Assembly: GCF_001270495.1 (NCBI RefSeq) | Contig: NZ_LGUR01000210.1 | Coordinates: 1 to 64,000 of the forward strand | From: Streptomyces viridochromogenes | GTDB taxonomy: Bacteria > Actinomycetota > Actinomycetes > Streptomycetales > Streptomycetaceae | Length of the DNA stretch: 64,000 bases | Direction of reading: 5' to 3' | Shown here: one piece after another, positions 51,730 through 60,437 of the stretch | How positions within the stretch are numbered: the first letter of the stretch is position 1 | Layout of the letters: each line of letters begins with the position of its first letter | The notes under the pieces: model-generated | What the model saw: the letters and a program-made list of their open reading frames with translations, nothing else | The model's database searches: none | What the model was told of the DNA's origin: nothing | Program-made: the position numbers and the translations under genes

Positions 51730-51745
51730 AACTAGGAGCGCACCA

Positions 51746-51919
51746 ATGACGGCCAAGATTCTTGTCACGCTCGCCTGGGCCGCCGTACTTGTCGGAGCGA
51801 ACAAACTACTCACCGGCACCGAATGGGCTCAATACGTGGCCACATTCGTTCTGGGCGGCGCCTACGTCCTACTGATAAACAAAGTCAGCAAGCCCTCCGT
51901 CCGGAACAGCCAAAACTAA
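51746..51919 (+). CDS. 57-residue two-helix membrane protein
   Basis: Start ATG 51746, 16 bases after the preceding stop, with AGGAG 8 bases upstream; stop TAA at 51917-51919. The translation begins MTAKILVTLAWAAVLVGANK and ends KPSVRNSQN. Two hydrophobic segments (ILVTLAWAAVLVGA and YVATFVLGGAYVLLI) are separated by a short loop, predicting a helical hairpin with a basic tail. Size, membrane topology and operon position fit an immunity protein for the secreted peptide, but no family is recognised. Confidence 0.72.
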   Translation: MTAKILVTLAWAAVLVGANKLLTGTEWAQYVATFVLGGAYVLLINKVSKPSVRNSQN

Positions 51920-52003
51920 AGGGCCGTTTTCGAACGGTTCTCGCTCAAAGCAGGAATCAAATCAGCGGGGCCGCTCTACCCTTCAGAGCCACTGCCGCGC
52001 ATG

Positions 52004-52042
52004 GACGTTCCCCCGTCCGGAAGCCCCGGGCTGGGGAACGTC
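52004..52042 (+). terminator. Hairpin after the secreted-peptide operon
   Basis: GACGTTCCCC and GGGGAACGTC, 10-bp perfect stem, with a G+C-rich inner part. It lies 85 bases past the small membrane-protein stop and before the GNAT gene. Confidence 0.6.
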
Positions 52043-52161
52043 GTCTCCTCCAGCCCTGCGCCCGCCCTCCCACGCGGCACACGGCACGGCACCCATGCCT
52101 GCCCCTGGACCATGTCCGGTTCTGGAATCCGGCGAAATTGAACTGATATACGGTGTTCGGC

Positions 52162-52638
52162 ATGGACATACGCCGGGTCGCCTTCGACCACCCCGACGCC
52201 GTCAAGCTCAGTGACCAGGTCCAGGCCGAATACGGCGTCCGCTACGGCGACGGGGGCGACGCCACACAGCTGGACGTGACGGACTTCAGGCCGCCGAACG
52301 GCCTGTACCTGATCGCGTACGACGCGCTCGGCACCCCCGTCGCCTCCGGGGGCTGGCGCGCCCAGGACGAGAACGACGAGGGCTACGCGGACGGGGACGC
52401 CGAGCTCAAGCGGATGTATGTCATCGAGCAGATGCGCGGGCAGGGCCTGGCGCGCCGCATCCTGGCCGCGCTGGAGGAGGACGCGCGGGACGCGGGCCGC
52501 AGGCGCATGGTGCTGGAGACCGGGGCCAAGCAGCCGGAGGCGGTGGCGCTGTACACGTCCAGCGGGTACGAGCCGTGCGAGAAGTTCGGCTACTACCGCT
52601 TCCACGAGCTGAGCCTCTGTTTCGCCAAGGCGCTGTGA
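52162..52638 (+). CDS. GNAT-family acetyltransferase
   Basis: 158 residues from ATG 52162; an in-frame GTG 9 bases upstream is an alternative. GNAT core: ELKRMYVIEQMRGQGLARRI holds strand 4 and the acetyl-CoA loop (Q/R-x-x-G-x-G/A), then EDARDAGRRRMVLETGAKQP and ALYTSSGYEPCEKFGYY. Substrate unknown. Confidence 0.9.
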   Translation: MDIRRVAFDHPDAVKLSDQVQAEYGVRYGDGGDATQLDVTDFRPPNGLYLIAYDALGTPVASGGWRAQDENDEGYADGDAELKRMYVIEQMRGQGLARRILAALEEDARDAGRRRMVLETGAKQPEAVALYTSSGYEPCEKFGYYRFHELSLCFAKAL

Positions 52639-52653
52639 CGCGGACGACCGAGG

Positions 52654-53900
52654 TCAGCCATCGCCCGCATCAGCCGTCACCCGCCGGTTGATGCGATACA
52701 CGTCCCGCACACAGAGATTGAGCACGGCGGAGGCGACGACGAGACCGGCGCACGCCACCAGGACCATCCGGTTGTCCCAGGTGCCGACCGCGAGGGCGGT
52801 GAGCAGATAGCCGAGCGGAACGGCCAGCCGCTCGCCGACGCTGTTGAAGGCGCTCATCCGCCCCAACTCGCCTGGTGGCACATGCTGTTGGAAGGCGGTG
52901 GCCCACGCGACGATCGCCACGTCGAGCCCGATCCCCGCGACCAGCGCCGCCAACAGCACCCAGGGCAGCGGCAGTCCCGCTCCAAGGGCGAGCAGGGGCC
53001 GGCGAGCGGCGCACCGGCCGCGACGGCCACGACCATCAGCCGGTACGGCCGCCAGCGCAGGCACACCACGGTCCCGGCCAGCAGCCCTGCCGCGAACGCG
53101 GCCTGCACGAGCCCCCAGTCACGCGCTCCCGCGTATTCGTCCGCCGCGACGACGGGTCCCAGCAACTGGAACCCGGCCAGCCATGCGGCGACGAGGACGG
53201 TCCCGGCAGCCGTATAGGTCCACAGCCACGTCCGCGACCAGAATCCTGCCCACCCGTCCCGTAGGTCGCCGAGCGCGCTGGTGACGGTGACGGGCGTGTC
53301 CAGGCGCAGTCCGACCAGCAGGAAGGCGGCGACGGCGAAGCTGAGCGCGTCCCAGGCGAGCGCCCAGGCCGGGCCGCTGACCGCGACGACGACTCCGCCC
53401 ACGGCCGGCCCGAGCACCTTGACCGCGTTGCCGGGCAGCCTGAGCAGGGCGTTGGCTTGTTGCAACTGCTCCACGGGGACGATCTGGACCACGGCGCCCT
53501 GCGCGGCGGGCACGGTGAGGGCCACCGCGGTCCCGGAGACGAAACCGCAGACCGCGATCGAGGTCGTCGACGCGTCTCCCGTGACGACGATCACAGCGAG
53601 CGCCCCCTGGGCGACGGCCGCCAGCAGATTGCCGAGGAAGAGCATCCGGCTCCGGGACATCCGGTCCGCGAGCACTCCGCCGACGAGCAGGAACAGCACC
53701 GTCGGCACGGTGTTCGTGGCCAGCACCAGCCCGAGGTCCCCGGCTCCGCCGCCCTCCCCGATCACGGAGTAGGCGAGTGCGAGGGGCGCCATGGCGGACC
53801 CGGTGGCGGAGACGAGATGGGCCAGCACGAACCGTCGGAAGGCCGCGCTCCGCAGCGGGGCCGTATGCCTCGCCGATAACTCTGCGTCGACCTTCCCCAC
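52654..53900 (-). pseudogene. MFS transporter, frameshifted
   Basis: A 12-helix MFS exporter (Enterobactin-exporter-like) split between two frames. The first part, from GTG 53900 (GAGGGGGAGC upstream), runs to about 52995 with helices such as LGLVLATNTVPTVLFLLVGG and motif A GGVLADRMSRSRMLF. The second part continues in another frame from LLALGAGLPLPWVLLAALVAG through GRMSAFNSVGERLAVPLGYL to the stop at 52654. The switch lies within about 52985-53015 and needs a single base indel. Either a recent inactivation or a sequencing error. The intact protein would be ~415 residues. Confidence 0.8.
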
Positions 53901-53937
53901 GCTCCCCCTCGCGATGCCGACACTCGGGCACAGCAAA

Positions 53938-53999
53938 GATCCCGCCCGATCAACCGATCGGACGGGATCTCTCAACTCCCAGGTTTCCCTGGAGAGTTG
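53938..53999 (-). terminator. Double hairpin downstream of tRNA-Ala
   Basis: Hairpin 1 (53938-53969): GATCCCG-C-CCGATC pairs with GATCGG-A-CGGGATC. Hairpin 2 (53973-53999): CAACTC-CCAGG pairs with CCTGG-A-GAGTTG. They lie directly 3' of the tRNA on its strand. Confidence 0.75.
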
Positions 54000-54005
54000 T
54001 TGCGG

Positions 54006-54079
54006 TGGACCTGAGGGGATTTGAACCCCTGGCCCCCTCGATGCGAACGAGGTGCGCTACCGGACTGCGCCACAGGCCC
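54006..54079 (-). tRNA. tRNA-Ala(CGC)
   Basis: 74 nt cloverleaf on the reverse strand. The acceptor stem GGGCCTG/CAGGTCC contains the G3-U70 wobble that identifies tRNA-Ala. D-arm GCGC/GCGC, anticodon stem CCTCG/CGAGG with loop TTCGCAT giving anticodon CGC (reads GCG), T-arm AGGGG-TTCAAAT-CCCCT, discriminator A. No encoded CCA. Confidence 0.96.
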
Positions 54080-54150
54080 TTGCAACGAGTGAAACTTTAG
54101 CACCCCGATCGGCCTGCTTGGAAATCCGTTCCCCGCCCGGCCGACGGCCG

Positions 54151-55458
54151 CTACTCGTTGGCGGCTCGCGGCCGCTCGCCGTCCTCGTACTGGTCGAACA
54201 GCGGCGTACGGCCCCGCTCACGTGCCCGGCGGGCGGAGGCGGCCCGGCGGGCGTCGCTACGACCGCCGCCCTCGGCCCTCTCCTCGTCGGGCACCGTATC
54301 CCCCGACTCCGCGCCCCGCGCGGAACCGTCCGCGGCGTCGGCGCCCGCCTCCCGGTCCCGGTCCCGGCCGACGGTGCCCGACCGTGCCGAGCTCCACGCG
54401 TCCGGCGCGCCGAGGTCCACGTCGGGGGTGGCCCGTGGCGCGACCGGCGCGGTCACATACGTCGGCAGCGGCACCGGCACCGGGTCCCAGCTGTCCCCGT
54501 GTCCGGGCCTGCGCTGCCGCTCGCGCTGCTGGTCGACCCACTCCGCGTGGTCGGTCTGCTCGACGAGGGCACGCCGGTCGGCGGCGAGGGCGGACAGTCC
54601 GGGGTCGGTGCCTGGTTCGGGCCCCTCGTCGGGCTCGTCGAGGCCCGTACCGGGGTCGGTGGTGCCGCGCCGACGGGACTGGCGCGCATGCTCGCGAAGC
54701 CGCTGCGCGGCGGCCTCGGCCTGCTGCCGGTCCATCTGGTAGGCGAAGCGACGGCGCTCCTGGGACCGCAGGTACGCGATGTACCCGCTGAGCAGCACGG
54801 CGGGAACGCCGGGCGCCCACAGGAACGCGAGCCCGCCGACCGCGGCGACGATCGCGCCGAGGGTGAAGGCGAGGAAGAGCATCACGGTGGTGCGGCGACG
54901 GCGCGCGAGCACCTTCAGGCGCCGGGCGCGTGCTGCTGCCGCCTCGTCCGAGGGTGCTCGCCGCGCGGCGGGCACCCGTTTGCGTGCCTTGGCCGCCGGG
55001 CCGGAGCCCGTCTCGGCCGAGGGGGCGCCCGCGCGTTCGGGTGCCTGCCGCGAACCGTGTTCGGGGGCAGGCCGGGAACCGTGTTCGGAAGCCGGCTTGC
55101 CCGCCTGCTCCCGCCCGGACTCGCGGGCCGGCTCCGGGCGCGCTGATGCCTGTGCCGGGACCGGTGCCTGGGTCTGCGGACGGGTCGGAGGCATGGCGAA
55201 GGCCCGGACGTCCACCGACTCGGTGACGTCGCCCGGGTCATCGGCGCTGAGCTCCCCCTCTTCGGCGGAGCGCGCGCGCAGGTCCTTGGCGTATCGGCGC
55301 TCCATCCCCGCCCGTCCGGACAGCAACCGGATGGCTGTGCTGAAGCGTTCCGTCGGACGGGCCTCGTTCAGCTCGTCCTGCCTACGGAGCCACATCGGCA
55401 CCAAGTAGGCGGCCCAGGCCCCGACAATGACTGCGTAGATGAGGCCGCTGCTGCTCAC
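54151..55458 (-). CDS. sepX: Membrane cell-division protein SepX/GlpR
   Basis: 435 residues. N-terminal helix SSGLIYAVIVGAWAAYLVPM, then conserved WLRRQDELNEARPTERFSTA. A long Pro/Ala/Glu-rich disordered region (residues ~80-175) follows, then two adjacent helices near the middle (TVMLFLAFTLGAIVAAVGGL and AFLWAPGVPAVLLSGYIAYL) and a long charged C-terminus. SepX is needed for Streptomyces cross-walls and sporulation septa. Its corynebacterial homologue GlpR binds the MoeA-like protein Glp. The moeA/glp gene lies 2 kb away with rimJ between, supporting this identity. Assignment is by motif and synteny. Confidence 0.78.
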   Translation of the reverse strand: MSSSGLIYAVIVGAWAAYLVPMWLRRQDELNEARPTERFSTAIRLLSGRAGMERRYAKDLRARSAEEGELSADDPGDVTESVDVRAFAMPPTRPQTQAPVPAQASARPEPARESGREQAGKPASEHGSRPAPEHGSRQAPERAGAPSAETGSGPAAKARKRVPAARRAPSDEAAAARARRLKVLARRRRTTVMLFLAFTLGAIVAAVGGLAFLWAPGVPAVLLSGYIAYLRSQERRRFAYQMDRQQAEAAAQRLREHARQSRRRGTTDPGTGLDEPDEGPEPGTDPGLSALAADRRALVEQTDHAEWVDQQRERQRRPGHGDSWDPVPVPLPTYVTAPVAPRATPDVDLGAPDAWSSARSGTVGRDRDREAGADAADGSARGAESGDTVPDEERAEGGGRSDARRAASARRARERGRTPLFDQYEDGERPRAANE

Positions 55459-55630
55459 GCCTCACACGGTAGAGGGGTTTCCGTGAGGCCATCCGCCAAT
55501 TGAGCCGGTGTGTCGCACGATCTGGCTGATATTTCGAACTTTTTTTGTGACCGATGCGATCAGCAGCCCACCGAGGGCGCGAATTTAATGCCCTGAGGCG
55601 GTCATCCGGCGATCAATTTCGAACACTTAT

Positions 55631-56323
55631 TCAATTACCGGGAGGTCTTCGAGCTACGCGGGATTCCCCCTGGGGGTTCTGCCGGGTGTTCTGCCGACGG
55701 TCCTGCTCGGTGTCCTGCTGGTTCGACGCGGTCTTCTGCGAGCGTGCCCGATGCCAGCGGCCCAGCAACCCTTCCGGGACCTCTTCCGCCGTGAGCGCGA
55801 AGACGAGATGGTCCCGCCAGGCCCCGTCGATGTGGAGATATCGCGGACGCAGCCCCTCCTCGCGGAATCCGAGTTTCTCCACGACTCGGCGGCTGGGCCG
55901 GTTCTCGGGGCGAATGCAGACCTCGATGCGGTGCAGCCCGACGCCGCGGAAACAGTGGTCCACGACCAGCGCCACGGCCGTCGGCATCACCCCGCGGCCC
56001 GCCACCGCCTCGTCCACCCAGTAGCCGACGTGCCCCGAGCACATCGAGCCCCAGGTGATCCCGGCGACCGTCAACTGCCCGACCAGCCGCCCCTGGTACT
56101 CGATGACGAACGGCAGCATCCGGCCCGAGTTCGCCTCGGACCGCAGATGCCGGACCATCTGGCGGTAGGTCGGCCGGTGCGCGATCGGCCCGCTGGGCGT
56201 GGGCGGCGGAATGGTCGCCTCCCAGGGCCGCAGCCAGTCCCGGTTGCGCCGGTTGACCTCGCGCCAGGCCCGTTGGTCGCGCATCTTTATCGGCCTCAGG
56301 ACGACATCGCCGTCCCTCAGCAC
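55631..56323 (-). CDS. rimJ: RimJ/RimL-type N-acetyltransferase
   Basis: 230 residues from GTG 56323. GNAT fold with RimJ features: LRPIKMRDQRAWREVNRRNR, VGYWVDEAVAGRGVMPTAVA (acetyl-CoA loop), and RIEVCIRPENRPSRRVVEKL then GFREEGLRPRYLHIDG. The family N-acetylates protein N-termini or ribosomal proteins. The C-terminal ~35 residues are a basic Gln/Arg tail. An alternative non-canonical CTG start at 56347 would overlap the mogA stop as CTGA and add NSPSWPVV, which resembles homologous N-termini. Conserved neighbour of sepX/glpR. Confidence 0.9.
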   Translation of the reverse strand: MLRDGDVVLRPIKMRDQRAWREVNRRNRDWLRPWEATIPPPTPSGPIAHRPTYRQMVRHLRSEANSGRMLPFVIEYQGRLVGQLTVAGITWGSMCSGHVGYWVDEAVAGRGVMPTAVALVVDHCFRGVGLHRIEVCIRPENRPSRRVVEKLGFREEGLRPRYLHIDGAWRDHLVFALTAEEVPEGLLGRWHRARSQKTASNQQDTEQDRRQNTRQNPQGESRVARRPPGN

Positions 56324-56343
56324 GACGGGCCAGGATGGGCTGT

Positions 56344-56844
56344 TCAGCTCACACCCCCACTGCTGGGTCTGGGGTGGTCGCCGCCGCGGATCTGGTCGAC
56401 GGCGTGGACCAGGAGGGGTTCCAGGACGGCCAGTCCGTCCTTCACCCCGCCGCTGGAACCGGGCAGATTGACGATCAGCGTGCGCCCGGCGACTCCGGCC
56501 AGCCCCCGGGACAGTGCCGCCGTGGGCACCTTCTCCCGTCCGAACGCCCTGATCGCCTCGGGAATGCCCGGCACCTCGAAATCGAGGACGGCACGGGTCG
56601 CCTCCGGTGTGCGGTCGGTGGGCGAGATGCCGGTGCCGCCGGTGGTGACGATGACGTCGTACCCGGCGTCGACACCGGCGCGCAGGGCGGCCAGGACCGG
56701 ATCGCCGTCGGGCACGACCTGCGGCCCCTCGACGTCGAAGCCGAAGCCCTGCAGACCCTGGGCGATCAGCGGACCGCCCTTGTCCTCGTAGACCCCGGCG
56801 GCAGCCCGGTTGGAGGCGGTGACCACAAGAGCGCGATACGTCAT
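56344..56844 (-). CDS. mogA: Molybdopterin adenylyltransferase (MogA/MoaB)
   Basis: 166 residues. Adenylates molybdopterin for molybdate insertion. Motifs: N-terminal [20 protein letters not shown], substrate-binding [18 protein letters not shown], and [13 protein letters not shown]. Overlaps moaC by 4 bases (ATGA). Confidence 0.94.
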   Translation of the reverse strand: MTYRALVVTASNRAAAGVYEDKGGPLIAQGLQGFGFDVEGPQVVPDGDPVLAALRAGVDAGYDVIVTTGGTGISPTDRTPEATRAVLDFEVPGIPEAIRAFGREKVPTAALSRGLAGVAGRTLIVNLPGSSGGVKDGLAVLEPLLVHAVDQIRGGDHPRPSSGGVS

Positions 56845-57335
56845 GCCCGGCTCCAGTCGCCCGACTTGCCGCCCGTCTTCTCCTCGACCCGTACGTCCGT
56901 GATGACCGCTCCCTTGTCGACCGCCTTCACCATGTCGATCACGGTGAGCGCGGCGACGGAGACCGCGGTGAGGGCCTCCATCTCGACGCCCGTGCGGTCC
57001 GTGGTCTTCACGGTGGCCGCGATCTCCACGGCGTCGTCCGCGACCGACAGCTCCAGTTTCACACCCGACACCGACAAGGGGTGACAGAGCGGGATCAGGT
57101 CGGGGGTTCGTTTGGCGCCCATGATCCCGGCGATCCGCGCGGTGGCGAGGGCGTCACCCTTGGGGACCCCCTCGCCGCGCAGCAGCTCGACCACGCGGGG
57201 CGCGACGAGGACGCGGCCACTGGCGCGGGCGGTGCGCGCGGTCACGTCCTTCTCGGAGACGTCGACCATGCGGGCCGCGCCCGCTTCGTCGATGTGCGTG
57301 AGGTGATCCTGGGTGGGTGGGTCCTGCATGCTCAT
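56841..57335 (-). CDS. moaC: Cyclic pyranopterin monophosphate synthase
   Basis: 164 residues from ATG 57335 (an in-frame ATG at 57329 is also possible). Second step of molybdopterin synthesis. Motifs: [37 protein letters not shown] (active-site region), and [20 protein letters not shown], then [20 protein letters not shown] with the catalytic Lys. Overlaps mogA downstream; moeA lies 86 bases upstream. Confidence 0.96.
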   Translation of the reverse strand: MSMQDPPTQDHLTHIDEAGAARMVDVSEKDVTARTARASGRVLVAPRVVELLRGEGVPKGDALATARIAGIMGAKRTPDLIPLCHPLSVSGVKLELSVADDAVEIAATVKTTDRTGVEMEALTAVSVAALTVIDMVKAVDKGAVITDVRVEEKTGGKSGDWSRA

Positions 57336-57421
57336 GCTGGTGTGGCGCTCCCGGTCCGGGCCCGCCGCGGTGCGGCGCACGGGCCTGCTGTGCGCGACAC
57401 GGTACCGCCAACCAGGCCCTC

Positions 57422-58744
57422 TCAGCCGAGCAGGACCACCTCGACCTCGGTGCCGGGCTCCACGCTCTCCACGTCCTCGGGGACGACGATCAGCGCGTCC
57501 GCGTGCGCGAGGGCGGCGATCAGATGGGATCCGGCACCGCCGACCGGCCGCACCGCGCCGTCGGCGTACGTCCCGCGCAGGAACTGCCGGCGCCCCTTGG
57601 GCGAGGTCAGCGCCTTGTCCGCGGTCAGGGTCGCGGTCGCCTTCGGCCGGTGGACGTCCTCCAGGCCCATCAGCCTGCGGATCGCGGGGCGCACGAACAT
57701 CTCGAAGGAGACGTACGACGACACCGGGTTGCCCGGGAGCGCGAGCAGCGGGGTGTGGTCGGGGCCGATGGAGCCGAAGCCCTGGGGCTTGCCCGGCTGC
57801 ATGGCGAGCTTGCGGAAGTCGATGCCGCTGCCGGCCTCGTCCTCGTCGCCGACGTGCGACAGGGCCTCCTTGACCACGTCGTACGCCCCGACGCTCACGC
57901 CGCCGGTGGTGACCATGAGGTCGGCGCGGACGAGCTGGTCCTCGATGGTGGAGCGGAGCGTCTCGGCGTCGTCGGCGACGGCGCCCACGCGGTAGGCGAT
58001 GGCGCCGGCGTCCCGCGCGGCCGCGGTGAGGGCGAAGCTGTTGGAGTCGTAGATCTGGCCGCCGGACAGCTGCTCGTCGGGCTGGACGAGTTCGCTGCCG
58101 GTGGACATCACGACGACCCGCGGGCGCGGGTGTACGCGTACCGTGCCGCGGCCGATCGCGGCGAGCAGCGCGATCTGCGGCGGGCCGAGGACCGTACCGG
58201 CTTCGAGGGCGCGGTCGCCGGACTTCACGTCGCTGCCCTTCGCGCGGACGTGCGCGCGTGCCTCGGCCGGCCGGTGGACGTGCACCTGGCCCTGAGCGCC
58301 CTCGGGGGCCAGGCTGCGGGCGCGCATCCCGGTGACCGGGCCCTCGCCGAGGCCGCCGTCGGTCCACTCCACCGGGACGACGGTCTCGGCGCCGGGCGGC
58401 AGCGGGGCGCCGGTCATGATGCGGGCGGCCTGGCCGGGACCCACGTGAAGCAGGTCGGCCTGGCCCGCCGCGACGTCCCCGACGACCTCCAGGACGGCGG
58501 GGAACTCCTCGCTCGCGCCCGCGACATCCGCGACCCGCACCGCGTACCCGTCCATGGAGCTGTTGTCGAACGGCGGCAGGGAGACCGGCACCGTGACGTC
58601 GTCGACCAGGACACAGCCCTGGGCGTCGAGCAGTTGCAGCTCGATGGGTTCGAGGGGGCGGACGGTCGCGAGGATGTCCTCCAGGTGTTCGTCCACCGAC
58701 CAGAGGTGGTCCTGGCCGGCGGGGCGGGGCGCGGCGGTGCTCAA
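57422..58744 (-). CDS. moeA: MoeA-family molybdotransferase / Glp
   Basis: 440 residues from TTG 58744, 4 bases after the galU stop, with GGAG in the galU end as ribosome-binding site. Gephyrin-E/MoeA domains: [20 protein letters not shown] (domain III), [97 protein letters not shown]. It inserts molybdenum into molybdopterin. Because it lies galU-moeA-rimJ-sepX, it may instead or also be the Glp protein that works with SepX/GlpR in division. Confidence 0.92.
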   Translation of the reverse strand: MSTAAPRPAGQDHLWSVDEHLEDILATVRPLEPIELQLLDAQGCVLVDDVTVPVSLPPFDNSSMDGYAVRVADVAGASEEFPAVLEVVGDVAAGQADLLHVGPGQAARIMTGAPLPPGAETVVPVEWTDGGLGEGPVTGMRARSLAPEGAQGQVHVHRPAEARAHVRAKGSDVKSGDRALEAGTVLGPPQIALLAAIGRGTVRVHPRPRVVVMSTGSELVQPDEQLSGGQIYDSNSFALTAAARDAGAIAYRVGAVADDAETLRSTIEDQLVRADLMVTTGGVSVGAYDVVKEALSHVGDEDEAGSGIDFRKLAMQPGKPQGFGSIGPDHTPLLALPGNPVSSYVSFEMFVRPAIRRLMGLEDVHRPKATATLTADKALTSPKGRRQFLRGTYADGAVRPVGGAGSHLIAALAHADALIVVPEDVESVEPGTEVEVVLLG

Positions 58745-58748
58745 CTCG

Positions 58749-59651
58749 CTACATCTCCTCGGCTACGTAACTGCGAAGCCAGGTCCGGAAGTCCGGGCCC
58801 AGGTCTTCACGTTCGCATGCGAGTCTGACAATGGCACGCAGGTAGTCGCCACGGTCGCCGGTGTCATAGCGGCGGCCCTTGAAGACGACACCGTGCACCG
58901 GACCGCCGACCTTCTCGTCCTGCGAGAGCTGCTGGAGGGCGTCGGTGAGCTGGATCTCACCGCCGCGACCCGGCTCGGTCTTGCGCAGTATGTCGAAGAT
59001 GTGCGGGTCGAGGACATAGCGGCCGATGATGGCGTAGTTGGACGGGGCGTCCGCCGCGGCCGGCTTCTCGACGAGGTCGTGCACCTTGACCACGTCGCTG
59101 TCGTCGGTGGGGTCCACGGCCGCACAACCGTAGAGGTGGATCTGCTCGGGCGCGACCTCCATCAGCGCGATGACGCTGCCGCCGTGCTGCTCCTGCACCT
59201 CGACCATCCGCTTGAGCAGCGGGTCACGCGGGTCGATCAGGTCGTCGCCGAGGAGGACGGCGAAGGGCTCGTGGCCCACGTGGGGGGCCGCGCACAGGAC
59301 GGCGTGGCCGAGGCCCTTGGGGTCGCCCTGGCGGACGTAGTGCATGGTCGCCAGGTCGCTGGACTCCTGCACCTTCGCGAGCCGGCCGGCGTCGCCCTTC
59401 TTCTGCAGGGCCGATTCCAGCTCGTAGTTGCGGTCGAAGTGGTCCTCCAGGGGGCGCTTGTTGCGGCCCGTGATCATGAGGACGTCGTCGAGGCCCGCGG
59501 ACACGGCCTCTTCGACCACGTACTGGATCGCCGGCTTGTCGACGACCGGCAGCATCTCCTTGGGAGTGGCTTTGGTGGCCGGCAGGAAGCGGGTGCCGAG
59601 ACCCGCTGCGGGGATGACAGCCTTGCTGATCCGAGGGTGGGACTGAGTCAT
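58749..59651 (-). CDS. galU: UTP-glucose-1-phosphate uridylyltransferase
   Basis: 300 residues from ATG 59651. Nucleotidyltransferase: AVIPAAGLGTRFLPATKATP with the glycine loop and activating Lys/Arg, KEMLPVVDKPAIQYVVEEA, GLGHAVLCAAPHVG, VLLGDDLID (metal Asp), and LVEKPAAADAPSNYAIIGRY. It makes UDP-glucose for glycans. It is the first gene of the galU-moeA-moaC-mogA-rimJ run, divergent from the folate cyclo-ligase gene (95 bases between starts). Confidence 0.96.
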   Translation of the reverse strand: MTQSHPRISKAVIPAAGLGTRFLPATKATPKEMLPVVDKPAIQYVVEEAVSAGLDDVLMITGRNKRPLEDHFDRNYELESALQKKGDAGRLAKVQESSDLATMHYVRQGDPKGLGHAVLCAAPHVGHEPFAVLLGDDLIDPRDPLLKRMVEVQEQHGGSVIALMEVAPEQIHLYGCAAVDPTDDSDVVKVHDLVEKPAAADAPSNYAIIGRYVLDPHIFDILRKTEPGRGGEIQLTDALQQLSQDEKVGGPVHGVVFKGRRYDTGDRGDYLRAIVRLACEREDLGPDFRTWLRSYVAEEM

Positions 59652-59745
59652 GCCCGCCACCCTATCCGGTGCCTTAGTAGGGAATCTGAGGCTCCGGTTA
59701 TTTGGCTCTCTTATGAGCACATTGGGAAGGGTACGGGAGCAACCT

Positions 59746-60366
59746 ATGAGTCACTTCGGACGTCCGGCCGAGCCTGACAAGCGGGTGTTGCGGCGAGAGA
59801 TCCTCACGGTGAGAGGCAGGTTGACGGCGGATGACGTGCGGGTTTCGGCCACCGCGTTGGCCGCGCGAGCACTGGAGCTGCCCGAGCTGGCACACGCGCG
59901 CGTGGTGGCGGCGTACGTCTCCGTGGGGAGTGAACCCGGCACCCTCGCGCTGCTCGACGCGCTGCGCGCGCGGGGTGTGCGGGTCCTGCTCCCCGCCCTC
60001 CTGCCCGACAACGACCTCGACTGGGGCGCCTACTTCGGGGAGGACTCGCTCGCCCGCGTCCAACACGGCGGCAGGATGGCCCTCTTCGAGCCCGCCGGCG
60101 AGCGCCTCGGCCCGGACGCCGTGACCGACGCCGACGTGGTGCTGCTGCCGGGTCTGGCGGTCGACGCGCGCGGGATGCGGCTGGGGCGCGGCGGCGGGTC
60201 GTACGACCGCGTCCTCGCCCGCCTGGAACGCGCGGGCGCCCGGCCCTCGCTCGTGGTGCTGCTCTACGACTCCGAGGTCGTCGAGCGCGTCCCCGAGGAG
60301 CCGCACGACCGTCCGGTGCACGCGGTGGTGACGCCGTCGGGGGTGCGCCGCTTCGGGGAGCCCTGA
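59746..60366 (+). CDS. 5-formyltetrahydrofolate cyclo-ligase
   Basis: 206 residues from ATG 59746 (GGGAG 7 bases upstream). ATP-dependent conversion of 5-formyl- to 5,10-methenyl-THF. Motifs: basic N-terminal PDKRVLRREILTVRGRLTAD, VVAAYVSVGSEPGT, VLLPALLPDNDLDWGAY, and the signature LPGLAVDARGMRLGRGGGSY with DRVLAR. Confidence 0.95.
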   Translation: MSHFGRPAEPDKRVLRREILTVRGRLTADDVRVSATALAARALELPELAHARVVAAYVSVGSEPGTLALLDALRARGVRVLLPALLPDNDLDWGAYFGEDSLARVQHGGRMALFEPAGERLGPDAVTDADVVLLPGLAVDARGMRLGRGGGSYDRVLARLERAGARPSLVVLLYDSEVVERVPEEPHDRPVHAVVTPSGVRRFGEP

Positions 60367-60380
60367 GCCGTCCCCGGCGC

Positions 60381-60416
60381 GAAAGGGCCCTCCACGCGCG
60401 CGTGGAGGGCCCTTTC
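60381..60416. terminator. Perfect 36-bp palindromic bidirectional terminator
   Basis: 18-bp arms, GAAAGGGCCCTCCACGCG and its exact complement, no spacer. It lies between the convergent folate cyclo-ligase (stop 60366) and the penicillin-acylase-family gene (stop 60438). Confidence 0.85.
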
Positions 60417-60437
60417 GGTCCTACGACCGTCAGCGGC

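Noticed and set aside
55530..55630. ATTTCGAAC direct repeat as an operator
   Set aside because: Two copies 85 bases apart in a gene end/promoter region; too short to distinguish from chance.
57317..58828. Long forward frame of about 500 codons antisense to moeA
   Set aside because: Mirror of the moeA codons with no domain; typical G+C shadow.
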